Shown: positions 10,866 through 20,852, numbered from the stretch's first letter. The stretch is DNA of 64,000 nt from a bacterium (GCA_030688365.1 JAUYIE010000003.1:53329-117328); one strand, 5' to 3'. The notes: generated from the sequence alone by a model not told the origin. Program-made: numbers and translations.

Positions 10866-12218
10866 ATGTCTATATATAAAGGATACGATATTCGTGGAAT
10901 AGTTCCCAGTGAAATTAATGCAGATCTAGCATATACGCTTGGGTGCGCATTTGCTTGTTATATCCGCAATTTAAAAACTGATGGACAAAAGTTACGCATT
11001 CTTGTATCTCGTGACAACAGATCTACATCCAATGAATTGTCTGAACAACTCATAGCAGGTCTCATGTCACAAGGTGTCCAATGTATTGATATCGGCCTAG
11101 CAGCAACACCGATTTTTTATTTTGCATCTGATCACCTAGGTTGTGATGGAGGTATTATGGTTACCGCATCACATAATCCAGCACAATATAATGGTTTCAA
11201 AATCGTACGCGAAGAATCTATTCCGATAGGTCTTGATTCAGGACTGCTTGATATACAAACCCTTGTTGAAAGAGCTGACTTTCCTCCGCAGACCGTCGGT
11301 TCAGTGGAGAAGAAAGAAATAATTGACCAATATATTGTCAACCAAAAAAACATATTGGAAATGACTGACACGAAAAATCTTACGATCGCTATTGATACGG
11401 GGAATGGTGTTTCTGTTTCAATGATCAAACCCTTCATGGAGACGTTGAACACACATATGATTCCGTTATATTTTGAAATGGACGGTACATTTCCAAACCA
11501 CGAACCTAACCCATTGAAATATGAAAACATAAAAGATTTATGTGAATTAGTTCGTTCCAAAAAGGCAGATTGCGGTATCGCATTGGATGCAGATGGAGAT
11601 CGCGTTATTTTTGTAGACGAACATGGCGAGCCAGTGTCATCGGACTTTATTTCTGCACTGGTGATCGTAGAGCTTTTAAAAAATGTACCGGGCGCAACTA
11701 TCCTGTATGATGTTCGATCTTCTCATGTGGTACGAGAAACCATTCAAGAACATGGCGGTACTCCACACGTCACACGTGTCGGACATGCGTACATTAAAGA
11801 AAGAATGCGCTCGTTGGATGCGCTTTTTACTGGTGAAGTATCAGGCCACTTTTACTTCAAAGATACACATTATTACGAAGCACCACTTCTGACGATAGGA
11901 ATGATTTTGAAAGCTATGATGAAAAAAAATATTCCACTTTCACAACTCATAGCACCATACAAAAAATATTGTTCAACAGGTGAAGTAAACTTTACAGTCA
12001 GCGATAAAGATGCGGTTGTTAGACGAATAAAGGATCACTTTGCACCTGACGCAAAGGTTACATCTGAAATTGATGGTATTACCATGGAGTTTGACGAATG
12101 GTGGTTTAATGTCCGTCTATCAAACACCGAGGATGTCCTTCGTCTAAATATGGAAGCAACATCCCAAGAAATGTGTGATGACAAACGAGCCGAAATTGAG
12201 AATATTATAAAACAATGA
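10866..12218 (+). CDS. manB: Phosphomannomutase/phosphoglucomutase
   Basis: This enzyme of the alpha-D-phosphohexomutase family interconverts hexose 6-phosphate and hexose 1-phosphate, feeding sugar-nucleotide synthesis for wall or surface polysaccharides. The 450-residue protein has all four family signatures: the phosphoserine loop TASHNP (100-105, Ser102), the metal loop DADGDR (241-246), the sugar-specificity loop GEVSGH (323-328) and the phosphate-binding RLSNTED (417-423). The GEVSGH loop fits the bifunctional PMM/PGM type. The stop overlaps the start of the MurL-MurD2 gene by 4 bases (ATGA), so the two are probably translationally coupled. Gene symbol is by family; mannose versus glucose preference is not provable here. 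Confidence 0.92.
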   Translation: MSIYKGYDIRGIVPSEINADLAYTLGCAFACYIRNLKTDGQKLRILVSRDNRSTSNELSEQLIAGLMSQGVQCIDIGLAATPIFYFASDHLGCDGGIMVTASHNPAQYNGFKIVREESIPIGLDSGLLDIQTLVERADFPPQTVGSVEKKEIIDQYIVNQKNILEMTDTKNLTIAIDTGNGVSVSMIKPFMETLNTHMIPLYFEMDGTFPNHEPNPLKYENIKDLCELVRSKKADCGIALDADGDRVIFVDEHGEPVSSDFISALVIVELLKNVPGATILYDVRSSHVVRETIQEHGGTPHVTRVGHAYIKERMRSLDALFTGEVSGHFYFKDTHYYEAPLLTIGMILKAMMKKNIPLSQLIAPYKKYCSTGEVNFTVSDKDAVVRRIKDHFAPDAKVTSEIDGITMEFDEWWFNVRLSNTEDVLRLNMEATSQEMCDDKRAEIENIIKQ

Positions 12219-14740
12219 TTGAACACAACCATACAAAGGCATTGTCAAAAATTCCTAACGCTACTGTCTTTCGTTTTGACGGATATGTTTTTGATAAAAA
12301 AAAGAAATGGATTTCATTTAATTTCGCTATTGAATTTGCCAACAAACCTACATCTGTTTTTACGGAAAAAATACTTCTTCCCCGCTCTCTCACTTTTTTA
12401 AATAAAAACTTAACCGACGACGATGTTGCAAGATTTCTCCAACCACTTCATATCATCCTAGGTATCAGTTACTACAAACTCTACTGTCCCCCCAAACTAA
12501 CACTCCCCTTTGCTCTGAACAAAAAACAAGCAGATTTTTGGGATACCGTATACCAAAAAGGTCTTGGCGAATTTTTATACAGGAACCACATTGATCCGGA
12601 TACTATTGCGCGTTTTCCATTTTTAAAAAAAACAAAGGATACAACGACAGCTAAAACTTCTTATACAAAAACATCAGGTGGCATGAGACTTTCCTTACCC
12701 AATCGTGCGCTTCTTGGCATAGGAGGTGGAAAAGATTCTTTGGTATGTGCTGAACTATTGAAAAATTTTGATGTAACATCGTTTTTTTTGGAAACGCAAA
12801 AAAAAGACCCAGCCACCCAAAACGTCATACGTATCATTGGTAACCCATCGCTTCACATCAAACGTATCCTTGATCCAAATATATTCCAACACCATGTCGG
12901 ATCCTTTAATGGACATATTCCCATATCCGCCATATATGCATTTATCGGTTTGTTATCAGCCGGGCTATATGGATACAAACACATCATCGTCGGTAACGAA
13001 CACACCAGCGATTTTGGTAACCTTATATGGAAAAACACATCAATTAATCATCAATGGAGCAAGTCAGCAGAGTTTGAGTCACTCCTGCGGGAATATACGC
13101 GTGCATTTATTAGTCCAGATATTACATACTTTTCTCTTTTACGACCTTTTTACGAAATCAGAGTTGCAAAAATGTTTTCTCAATATCCACAGTATTTTAA
13201 TTCATTCACGAGTTGTAATAACAACTTCAAAGTATTTAAGAAACGTCCAGAGACATTATGGTGCGGTACGTGTCCAAAATGTGCGTATGTATTTTTGTTG
13301 CTCGCTGCATTTTTACCTAAAAAAACATTGATAAACATTTTCAAAAAAAATCTACTAGCCGATATAACTCTTACCCCCTTATACAAAGATATTCTTGGTT
13401 TTGGATCATCAAAGCCGTTTGACTGTGTAGGAACCTTTGAAGAATCACAAGCCGCCCTTTTTCTCGCGTCCAAGCATTTTAAAAATGAATCAATAGTACG
13501 CACGTTTCTCCCAAAAATAAAAAAACCCCAACAATTGGTTCAAAAAGTTTTTAAAACCTCACCCGCACCTACCGTGCCGGAACAATTCATTTTTTCAGGA
13601 TTAGAAAACGTATGTATTCTCGGATATGGCAAGGAAGGAAAAATTACAAAAAAGTATATTCACAAATACTATCCTCATATAAAAATAGATATTCTTGACC
13701 AAAGCAGAGACCCTGATTATTTACAAACACAAGATCAGTATGATTTTGCAATCAAAACTCCAGGCATACAAAAATCAAAAGTCACCATCCCCTACACCAC
13801 CGCTACTAATATCTTTTTTTCTCAAATAAACAACCAAGTGATCGGCGTAACAGGCAGTAAAGGAAAAAGTACAACGGCGAGTTTAATTTATCAGATTTTA
13901 AAAACTGCAGGAAAAAAAGTACGCATGGTCGGTAACATTGGTTTTCCGATGTTGGAAGTATTATTAAAAAAAATTGATCCAAAAGAAATTTTTGTGGTTG
14001 AACTTTCAAGCTATATGCTTGATGATATCCACTACTCACCAAATATTGCGGTATTGCTCAACCTATTCCCTGAACACATGGACTATCATGGAAGTATCCA
14101 AAATTATTATCAAGCAAAACAAAAAATTTTTGCGTTTCAAAAAACAAATGATATCGCCTTACGACCTCCTTTTCATGTAAAAATTCCTGTGCCAAAAAAT
14201 GAGATCCCCTTGCGTGGCACCCACAATATTCAAAATATTAAAGCAGCAATAGCCGTAGCAAAACAATTGAATATAAAGGATGAAATAATATCAAAAGCCA
14301 TACGACAATTTCAAACGCTCCCCCATCGCTTGGAATTTATCGGCACTTATCATGATATTGATTTTTATGACGATGCGATATCTACTACACCACAATCAAC
14401 CATTAAAGCAATCCAAACACTCCGTACGGTTGGAACAATTTTTCTTGGAGGACAAGATCGTGGATTTGATTTCACTGAACTCGCACACGAATTAAAAAAG
14501 TATCGCATAAAAAATATCGTTCTGTTTCCTGATAGTGGTAGACGTATATTGCCATTACATCACGACTTCCATGTACTTACCACCAATGATATGCAAACCG
14601 CCGTAAGATTTGCGTATCGTTACACACCAAAAGGAAAAAGTTGTTTATTATCAACTGCATCTCCAAGTTATTCCTTGTGGAAAAATTTTGAAGAAAAAGG
14701 TAATCTTTTTCAAAAGTTTGTAAAAAAATTTAAACCGTAA
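12215..14740 (+). CDS. murL-murD2: Fused MurL epimerase and MurD2 ligase (UDP-MurNAc-L-Ala-L-Glu synthesis and epimerisation)
   Basis: This is one 841-residue polypeptide with two enzymes. Residues ~1-450 match MurL, the ATP-using enzyme described in Xanthomonas that epimerises the terminal L-Glu of UDP-MurNAc-L-Ala-L-Glu to D-Glu. Visible features are a PP-loop-like GIGGGKDS (168-175), NEHTSDFGN (261-269), NHQWSKSAEFE (278-288), SCNNNF (333-338) and WCGTCPKC (349-356). Residues ~460-841 are a MurD-type ligase with Rossmann GYGKEG (470-475), P-loop VTGSKGKST (545-553), NLFPEHMDYHG (616-626) and GTHNIQN (668-674). The C-terminal motif is DDAISTTP (719-726), where classical D-Glu-adding MurD has NDSKATN; this fits the L-Glu-adding MurD2. 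The ATG overlaps the phosphohexomutase stop. Assignment to MurL/MurD2 rests on recalled family motifs; activity is inferred. Confidence 0.88.
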   Translation: MIEHNHTKALSKIPNATVFRFDGYVFDKKKKWISFNFAIEFANKPTSVFTEKILLPRSLTFLNKNLTDDDVARFLQPLHIILGISYYKLYCPPKLTLPFALNKKQADFWDTVYQKGLGEFLYRNHIDPDTIARFPFLKKTKDTTTAKTSYTKTSGGMRLSLPNRALLGIGGGKDSLVCAELLKNFDVTSFFLETQKKDPATQNVIRIIGNPSLHIKRILDPNIFQHHVGSFNGHIPISAIYAFIGLLSAGLYGYKHIIVGNEHTSDFGNLIWKNTSINHQWSKSAEFESLLREYTRAFISPDITYFSLLRPFYEIRVAKMFSQYPQYFNSFTSCNNNFKVFKKRPETLWCGTCPKCAYVFLLLAAFLPKKTLINIFKKNLLADITLTPLYKDILGFGSSKPFDCVGTFEESQAALFLASKHFKNESIVRTFLPKIKKPQQLVQKVFKTSPAPTVPEQFIFSGLENVCILGYGKEGKITKKYIHKYYPHIKIDILDQSRDPDYLQTQDQYDFAIKTPGIQKSKVTIPYTTATNIFFSQINNQVIGVTGSKGKSTTASLIYQILKTAGKKVRMVGNIGFPMLEVLLKKIDPKEIFVVELSSYMLDDIHYSPNIAVLLNLFPEHMDYHGSIQNYYQAKQKIFAFQKTNDIALRPPFHVKIPVPKNEIPLRGTHNIQNIKAAIAVAKQLNIKDEIISKAIRQFQTLPHRLEFIGTYHDIDFYDDAISTTPQSTIKAIQTLRTVGTIFLGGQDRGFDFTELAHELKKYRIKNIVLFPDSGRRILPLHHDFHVLTTNDMQTAVRFAYRYTPKGKSCLLSTASPSYSLWKNFEEKGNLFQKFVKKFKP

Positions 14741-14768
14741 AACTTTTAAATCATTGAGTTTGTTCTTG

Positions 14769-16007
14769 TCAGCGTTGTGAATGTTTCAATGCGAGAGCAT
14801 CAACGATCTTTTTTATTGCTACAATATATGCTGCCTCTCTTAGTGAAGTATTATGTTGAACAGATACATTCCATACGTCCTCAAACGCATCAAAAAGTAG
14901 TGAGTCCAGACGATGGTGCACATCGTCTTCGCTCCAGTATTGTTGTGTCTTATTTTGTACCCACTCAAAATATGAAACGATAACACCCCCTGCATTTGCC
15001 AACACGTCAGGAACGACCATGACATCATTGTGAGCTAACACAGCATCGGCAGTATTTGATACAGGACCATTTGCAAGTTCAATGATTACAGATGCTTTTA
15101 TATTTGAAACATTATCGTCGTTGATAGCATTTTCCAAAGCTGCAGGAATGAGAACAGATACGGGCAATGATAACAATTCATCATTTTTGAGATCTCTCGC
15201 ATCTGGAAAACCAGATAAACCGTTTGTTTGTTGCTTATATACATGAGCCGCAGATACATCCAATCCTTCTTCGTTATAAATCGCAGAACGTGAGTCAGAC
15301 AATGCTACTACTTTATATCCTAAATCTTGAATAAGACGCGCACCGTGATACCCCACATTGCCAAATCCTTGGATCGCAACGGTTGTCTCTTGAGGTGTCC
15401 AATTTTTTTTCTTAGCTAAATAACGAAGTATATTGGCACCACCCTGTCCCGTAGCAGCTTCCCTTCCAAGAGAGCCACCCAATGCAAGTGGTTTACCTGT
15501 AAACGCCCCTGGCAATTTATGTCGTGCAATGTTCTCATATTCGTCTAACATCCATGCCATAATCTGCTCGTTTGTATTGACGTCCGGCGCTGGAATATCT
15601 TGATCTGGACCTATGAGATCATACATTGCTTTACTGTAACCACGAGACAGTCGTTCAAGCTCGCCCTGCGACAATCGTTTGGGATCTACTGTTATACCTC
15701 CTTTTGCGCCACCCAAAGGAATGTTGGCAACCGCACATTTTATAGTCATCCATAGCGCTAGTGCATTCACTTCGTTTTCATCTACTTTAGGATGAAAACG
15801 CACTCCTCCTTTATATGGACCACGCGCATTGTTATATTGTGTCCGATACCCCTGAAAAATCTGCACAGTACCATCATCCATTTGTACTGGTATTGAAACG
15901 TGAATACGTTTATCGGGAACGGACAGACGAGCGATCATATCAGGATCAATCATAACACTCGTGCCTGCCTTTTTTATCTGTGATAGTGCCGATTCAAATA
16001 TATTCAT
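14769..16007 (-). CDS. gdhA: Glutamate dehydrogenase
   Basis: Gdh interconverts 2-oxoglutarate plus ammonia and L-glutamate with NAD(P)H. The 412-residue protein has the substrate region RGPYKGGVRFHP (62-73), the catalytic lysine in PLGGAKGG (97-104, Lys102), the GREAATGQG motif (181-189) and a Rossmann GFGNVG. Length and layout match the roughly 410-430-residue bacterial/archaeal hexameric type. It converges on the MurL-MurD2 gene with a 28-base gap, and trpS lies upstream with a 31-base gap on the same strand. Production of L-Glu next to an L-Glu-dependent wall enzyme is suggestive. Cofactor preference is not determined. Confidence 0.93.
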   Translation of the reverse strand: MNIFESALSQIKKAGTSVMIDPDMIARLSVPDKRIHVSIPVQMDDGTVQIFQGYRTQYNNARGPYKGGVRFHPKVDENEVNALALWMTIKCAVANIPLGGAKGGITVDPKRLSQGELERLSRGYSKAMYDLIGPDQDIPAPDVNTNEQIMAWMLDEYENIARHKLPGAFTGKPLALGGSLGREAATGQGGANILRYLAKKKNWTPQETTVAIQGFGNVGYHGARLIQDLGYKVVALSDSRSAIYNEEGLDVSAAHVYKQQTNGLSGFPDARDLKNDELLSLPVSVLIPAALENAINDDNVSNIKASVIIELANGPVSNTADAVLAHNDVMVVPDVLANAGGVIVSYFEWVQNKTQQYWSEDDVHHRLDSLLFDAFEDVWNVSVQHNTSLREAAYIVAIKKIVDALALKHSQR

Positions 16008-16038
16008 AAAAACAATGACCTTTTGAGAGAATTATTCA

Positions 16039-17022
16039 TTAATATCCAAAGCCAACGGCATCTTTGACTTTTTTCATCGTCGCCTCTGCTTGTACACGCG
16101 CATCTTTTGCTCCTTGTTTTAACACAGTCTGCAAAAATTGGCGATCCGTCAAATATTGACTAAACTTTTTTTGAAATGGCTGAAGAAATTGTATCAATAC
16201 TTCTGTCAAATTTTCTTTAAACTCCTTGTATCCTTTTCCTTCATAGCGTGCCTCTATATCCTCTACAGAATCATTAGAAAAAAGATGATAGATCTCAATC
16301 AGATTGGTTAGTGCCGGCTTATCCTTCCCTGTCTTTACACCACCTTGAGTATCGGTTACCGCACGCTGAATTTTCTTTTTTATTACATCAGGTGTATCTG
16401 TCAGCGATATATAATTCAGCTCACTTGAGGCGCTCTTGCTCATCTTTTTTAGCGGATCATCAAGACCCATAATACGACCACCTGTTTTTGGAATAAACAT
16501 TTCAGGCATCTTAAATGTTTTGCCATATTGTGTATTAAATCTACGAGCCAATTCACGTGTCAACTCAACGTGTTGTTTTTGATCCTCTCCAACCGGCACA
16601 AGATCCACATCATAAAGCAAGATATCAGACGCCATCAGCACAGGGTAATCAAATAATCCGACGTTAATATTTTCAGGATGAGATTGAGATTTATCTTTAA
16701 ATTGATGCATCAATTTAAGCTCTGACATGCGTGCAATCGTATTGAGCACCCAACATAATTCTGCATGTTCTTTCACATCCGACTGAACAAATATTATGCT
16801 TTTTTTAGGATCAATACCCAATGCCAAATAAAGAGCCGCAGTACGCATAATATTTTCCCGCAATTCGTGTGGATCTTGGACAAGCGTCAATGCGTGCAGA
16901 TCAACAACCATAAACAAACATTCATGATCATCTTGCCACTGGACCCATTGTTTCAACGCGCCTATATAGTTACCAATATGCATGACTCCCGTTGGTTGTG
17001 CACCGGAAAGTATTTTTTTCAT
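16039..17022 (-). CDS. trpS: Tryptophanyl-tRNA synthetase
   Basis: TrpS charges tRNA-Trp with tryptophan and is a class I synthetase. The 327-residue protein shows the HIGH-type motif TGVMHIGNY (11-19), the conserved GEDQKQHVELTRELA region (145-159) and KMSKS (193-197). Its length is normal for bacterial TrpS. The ATG lies 4 bases after the RNase J stop, so the two genes are likely one transcript; there is no visible Shine-Dalgarno sequence. Confidence 0.96.
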   Translation of the reverse strand: MKKILSGAQPTGVMHIGNYIGALKQWVQWQDDHECLFMVVDLHALTLVQDPHELRENIMRTAALYLALGIDPKKSIIFVQSDVKEHAELCWVLNTIARMSELKLMHQFKDKSQSHPENINVGLFDYPVLMASDILLYDVDLVPVGEDQKQHVELTRELARRFNTQYGKTFKMPEMFIPKTGGRIMGLDDPLKKMSKSASSELNYISLTDTPDVIKKKIQRAVTDTQGGVKTGKDKPALTNLIEIYHLFSNDSVEDIEARYEGKGYKEFKENLTEVLIQFLQPFQKKFSQYLTDRQFLQTVLKQGAKDARVQAEATMKKVKDAVGFGY

Positions 17023-17026
17023 ATGA

Positions 17027-18823
17027 TTATACTTGCATTATGACCGGTAAAATCATTGGCTTACGTTCTGTTTTTTTAAACAAGAACTCGCCGATCTCAT
17101 CTCGTATCCGACCACGTAAATTCGTCCATCCTTGCTGTTCCTTTACATTATAGTTTTCAATCAGCGTTAATGCCATAGCTTTTACTTCCTTTATCAACTC
17201 TTCAGCATTTTTAACATAAATGAATCCACGAGAAAGAATATCAGGTTGTCCGGTGAGTTTGCCAGTCTTGCGATTCACTGCGGCAATAATCACTACCATA
17301 CCATCTTGCGCCATGACTTGCCTATCACGCAACACTACACTACCAACATCACCGATACCCAAACCATCTACCAATATATCTTCCAATTCTAAAGATTCTT
17401 TTAAGACTCGTACATCTTGGTGTTTGTTAAATTCAACAATACTGCCATTTTTTAGAATCAGAACATTTTCTTTGGCAAAACCTAGTTCCATTGCAGTTTC
17501 AGCATGTTGTACCAAGTGATGCCGTTCGCCGTGTATTGGCATAAAGTACTTTGGCTTTACCAGTTGGAGCATAAGCTTCTGCTCTTCTTGTTGTGCATGG
17601 CCTGATGAGTGAATATCAAGTAATTTGTTATATACCACTTTTGCACCGTATCCCAACAATAAATCCATCAATGTTGCTACCGACCGTTCGTTTCCTGGAA
17701 TAGGTGAAGACGAGAGTACGATCGTGTCATTTGCATTGATTTTGATCTGCTTATGTTCCCCATGCGCCATCCTACCCAGAGCCGATGAGTCTTGTCCTTG
17801 ACTGCCGGTAGATAAAATAGTGATCTTATTTTCCGGATAGTTATCTATTTGGTTGAGTTTAATAAACGCACCTTTCGGCACTTTCAAAAACCCCAACTCT
17901 GCCGCAGTCGTTATGGCTTTTTCCATACTCATACCAGTCACGGCAATCTTTCTTCCCAAATCATGTGACGCGTTTATCACCTGTTGAAGACGACTGATCA
18001 ATGTAGAAAACGTTGCAACGACAATACGTCCTTTTGCTTTTGAAAACAAAAGTTCAATTGTTTCCTGAAGCTTTCTTTCAGAGATAGAGTATCCGGGCTT
18101 CTCGGAGTTTGTACTATCAGAACACAGCAACATCACCCCTTCTTGACCCAGACGAGCAATCTTTCCAAACTCCGTAGGACGTTCATCTTGCGGGGTATGA
18201 TCAAACTTCCAATCCCCCGTATCAATGATAGTACCTACTGGCGTTTTGATCGCAACGCCTACACCATCGGGGATATTGTGATTTACTCTGAAGAACGTCA
18301 ACTTAAAAATACCGAGTTGTAGTGTATCATCAGCACCCACCTCAATCAGTTTCACTACTTTATTAAGATTAAACTCCTCCAAACGATCGCGGATGATTCC
18401 AAGTGTCAAACGTGTACCATATACCGGTGGCATACCCAGACGTTTGATAAGGTATGGGATAGCTCCCATGTGATCCATGTGTCCATGAGTGATAAAAATC
18501 CCGCGAATTTTATGCTTATTTTCTTGCAGATATGTCGTATCTGCTAATACATAATCGATTCCCGGCATATCTTCACGAGGAAACATAAATCCCAAATCCA
18601 TCACTACAATATCGTTGCCATATTCAATACAAAGAGTGTTCCGACCAATTTCTTCTAAACCGCCTAACGGAATAATACGTAAAAGTGGTTCACCCGAAGA
18701 TCCCTTCTTGTGCAGAGTTGCACGTTGCTGTGGTACGCGAATGCTCTTGCGAGGAGCCATCATGTCGCGTGGCATTGCTCGCCTCATAGGTCGAGGCTTA
18801 CGAAGTACATGTTCATTTTCCAT
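17027..18823 (-). CDS. rnj: Ribonuclease J
   Basis: RNase J is a metallo-beta-lactamase/beta-CASP RNase with 5'-3' exonuclease and endonuclease activity in mRNA decay and rRNA processing. The 598-residue protein has a basic, probably disordered N-terminal extension of about 45 residues, then the zinc-binding HGHMDH at 113-118, the beta-CASP region, and a C-terminal domain ending near residue 598. The extension is rich in Arg, Met and Pro and is longer than in typical RNase J1, which is an unremarkable variation. Together with PNPase and the NYN protein elsewhere in the window it forms the RNA-turnover set. Confidence 0.95.
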   Translation of the reverse strand: MENEHVLRKPRPMRRAMPRDMMAPRKSIRVPQQRATLHKKGSSGEPLLRIIPLGGLEEIGRNTLCIEYGNDIVVMDLGFMFPREDMPGIDYVLADTTYLQENKHKIRGIFITHGHMDHMGAIPYLIKRLGMPPVYGTRLTLGIIRDRLEEFNLNKVVKLIEVGADDTLQLGIFKLTFFRVNHNIPDGVGVAIKTPVGTIIDTGDWKFDHTPQDERPTEFGKIARLGQEGVMLLCSDSTNSEKPGYSISERKLQETIELLFSKAKGRIVVATFSTLISRLQQVINASHDLGRKIAVTGMSMEKAITTAAELGFLKVPKGAFIKLNQIDNYPENKITILSTGSQGQDSSALGRMAHGEHKQIKINANDTIVLSSSPIPGNERSVATLMDLLLGYGAKVVYNKLLDIHSSGHAQQEEQKLMLQLVKPKYFMPIHGERHHLVQHAETAMELGFAKENVLILKNGSIVEFNKHQDVRVLKESLELEDILVDGLGIGDVGSVVLRDRQVMAQDGMVVIIAAVNRKTGKLTGQPDILSRGFIYVKNAEELIKEVKAMALTLIENYNVKEQQGWTNLRGRIRDEIGEFLFKKTERKPMILPVIMQV

Positions 18824-18874
18824 GAAACTAGCGCTTAAGAATTAAAAAATAAAATTTTTATTGTTATCACAACA

Positions 18875-18961
18875 TGGTGCCGAAGGAGGGACTCGAACCC
18901 TCACGAGATTGCTCCCACAGCGCTCTGAACGCTGCGTGTCTACCAATTCCACCACTTCGGC
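18875..18961 (-). tRNA. tRNA-Leu (anticodon CAG), CCA encoded
   Basis: The acceptor stem pairs GCCGAAG with CTTCGGC. The anticodon stem CAGCG/CGCTG encloses the loop TTCAGAG (anticodon CAG, codon CTG). A long variable arm and the GGTTCGAGTCC T-arm are present. The 3' CCA is encoded. It lies between rnj and the peptide-binding protein gene, all on the minus strand. Confidence 0.97.
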
Positions 18962-18977
18962 GTGCGTCTTACGTCAT

Positions 18978-20852
18978 CTATTTCCAAATACGTCGTGTTT
19001 TAACATGCCAGGATGGGATGTCGTTAAAACGATCAGAAGGGTCAACAATGTGTTTTTCATCAGCAATACCTTGCACCTTTTTTGATACGACATAATTATA
19101 ATTAGGATTATAGAGAAATACAGCCGGCGCTTCTTCAGCAAGGATATCCTGAAATTTAATATACATTTCGGCTCGTTTGTCTGGGTCGGAAATCTGTCGC
19201 GCATCCACTAATAGTTTATCAGCGGTCGGATTATTAAAAACTGCAAGATTCAATCCGGGTGGTCGAGACTGTGATGAGTGCCAAAACGGATATAAATCCG
19301 GATCAGAACCGATGATCTCGCCATAAAGAAACGCATCATAATCTCGTGAATCAATAATATCTGATTTGACCCGCGAAGGATCAACCAATCGTACTTCAAC
19401 ATCTACACCAGAGGCATCCCACCCTTCTTTTACGATTTGAGCTGCCTTAGCACTTTCCTGCTGATTCACTGTGACCAATACAATATGCAACAAATGTTGC
19501 TGTATCTCAACTCTCTCTTTTGGCACTTCCTTTTTGTCTCGTTGTGCAGCCGCAATCTCTTCAGTAGTAGGAGTCACCGTTACCTTCTCTTCCTGATACC
19601 ACTTGCCTTCATCATTTTTTTTCCATCCTGCTGCAGAAAGCAAATCCATGGCCTTAGTCAGATCAAATGGGTATGTTTTAACACCATCATTGTAACCCAA
19701 AAAACCTTTTAAAATTGGCGCAGAAATCACCTCACCTTCCCCATTGAGTACTTCCCGAACTATGCGGTCCTTATCAATCGAAAGAGCGAGTGCTTGCCGA
19801 ATCGCCTTCGTCTTCAAATCAGCATTTGCAGTCTGATTAAAAAATATAGAAGTATACTGCGGTAGATTAAATGTATAGTAGGCCAGATCAGTTTCCTTTT
19901 CCAAATTGGCACGAAGGTCACGAGGGAGGAAACTAATCCCGTCCACTTTACGGTTTTTTAATGCCTGTACTGCGGAATCTATGTCAGGATAAAACTTAAA
20001 AGTCACAGCATTTAAATATGGCTTTGATCCATAATATGTATCATTTTTTTCAACAATATACGAACGAATATCTCCACTGCCACCTTTTTGTAGTGTCTTA
20101 AATTTCCAGGCACCCGTTCCAATGGGTTTAGTATTTTGTGGAACATTGCTAAAATTTTCCGATGCAACGTCTGCCCACACGTGTTGAGGAAGCACTCCTA
20201 TCGTAGTCAGATTAAGAAAAGGAGCATAGGGCTTTGGTAGTCCCAACTGTATTGTATAATCGTCAACTTTATTTATTTTAACATCGCGAAAGCTAAGATA
20301 CAACGGACTCTTTGTAGCCGGGTCCTGAATCCGTGAAATAGTAAATGCAACATCATCTGCGGTAAATGGTTCACCATCATGCCACTGTACATCATGACGA
20401 AGATAAAATGTATAGGTCTTACTGTCACTAGAAAGTTCGTACCGCTCTGCCAAATCAGGCATAACAGTACGATTGTCATCATATTTTGTCAATCCTGAAT
20501 ACACCAATTTCGCAATATCACGATCAACATCGTTACTTTGTAAAAATAATGGATTTATATATTGAGGAGATCCAACCAACCCTTCCGTATACCCACCTCC
20601 ATCCTTTGCAACGGCTACTGTATGTGTTTCATAATATTTCCACGACAGAAAAAAAACATTAGCAACGAGCAGTATAACAACGCCACGTAATAACCACATC
20701 TGTAGCGGGGGTAATACTCTCCCGATATATTTAAACTGTTTGAGATTAGGAATCTTTTTTCCTGCGACAGTTGAATACACCAATTTTTTTTCTATCTTTT
20801 TGTGTGCGTCGCCTGATCGTGTACGCCACGCTTGAGGTGAATGATAACGCAT
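18978..20852 (-). CDS. Membrane-anchored peptide/solute-binding protein (SBP family 5)
   Basis: This 624-residue protein belongs to the OppA/DppA extracellular solute-binding family. Typical segments are GSPQYINPLF (~93-102), YSGLTKYDDNRTVMPDLAERYELS and the heat-stable core HDVQWHDGEPFTADDVAFT. Instead of a lipobox it has a basic cytoplasmic tail of about 50 residues and one membrane helix at ~53-72, so it is anchored by the helix. No permease or ATPase genes of an Opp system flank it. It may capture peptides or nutrients for a transporter encoded elsewhere. It follows secG by 38 bases on the same strand. Confidence 0.9.
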   Translation of the reverse strand: MRYHSPQAWRTRSGDAHKKIEKKLVYSTVAGKKIPNLKQFKYIGRVLPPLQMWLLRGVVILLVANVFFLSWKYYETHTVAVAKDGGGYTEGLVGSPQYINPLFLQSNDVDRDIAKLVYSGLTKYDDNRTVMPDLAERYELSSDSKTYTFYLRHDVQWHDGEPFTADDVAFTISRIQDPATKSPLYLSFRDVKINKVDDYTIQLGLPKPYAPFLNLTTIGVLPQHVWADVASENFSNVPQNTKPIGTGAWKFKTLQKGGSGDIRSYIVEKNDTYYGSKPYLNAVTFKFYPDIDSAVQALKNRKVDGISFLPRDLRANLEKETDLAYYTFNLPQYTSIFFNQTANADLKTKAIRQALALSIDKDRIVREVLNGEGEVISAPILKGFLGYNDGVKTYPFDLTKAMDLLSAAGWKKNDEGKWYQEEKVTVTPTTEEIAAAQRDKKEVPKERVEIQQHLLHIVLVTVNQQESAKAAQIVKEGWDASGVDVEVRLVDPSRVKSDIIDSRDYDAFLYGEIIGSDPDLYPFWHSSQSRPPGLNLAVFNNPTADKLLVDARQISDPDKRAEMYIKFQDILAEEAPAVFLYNPNYNYVVSKKVQGIADEKHIVDPSDRFNDIPSWHVKTRRIWK

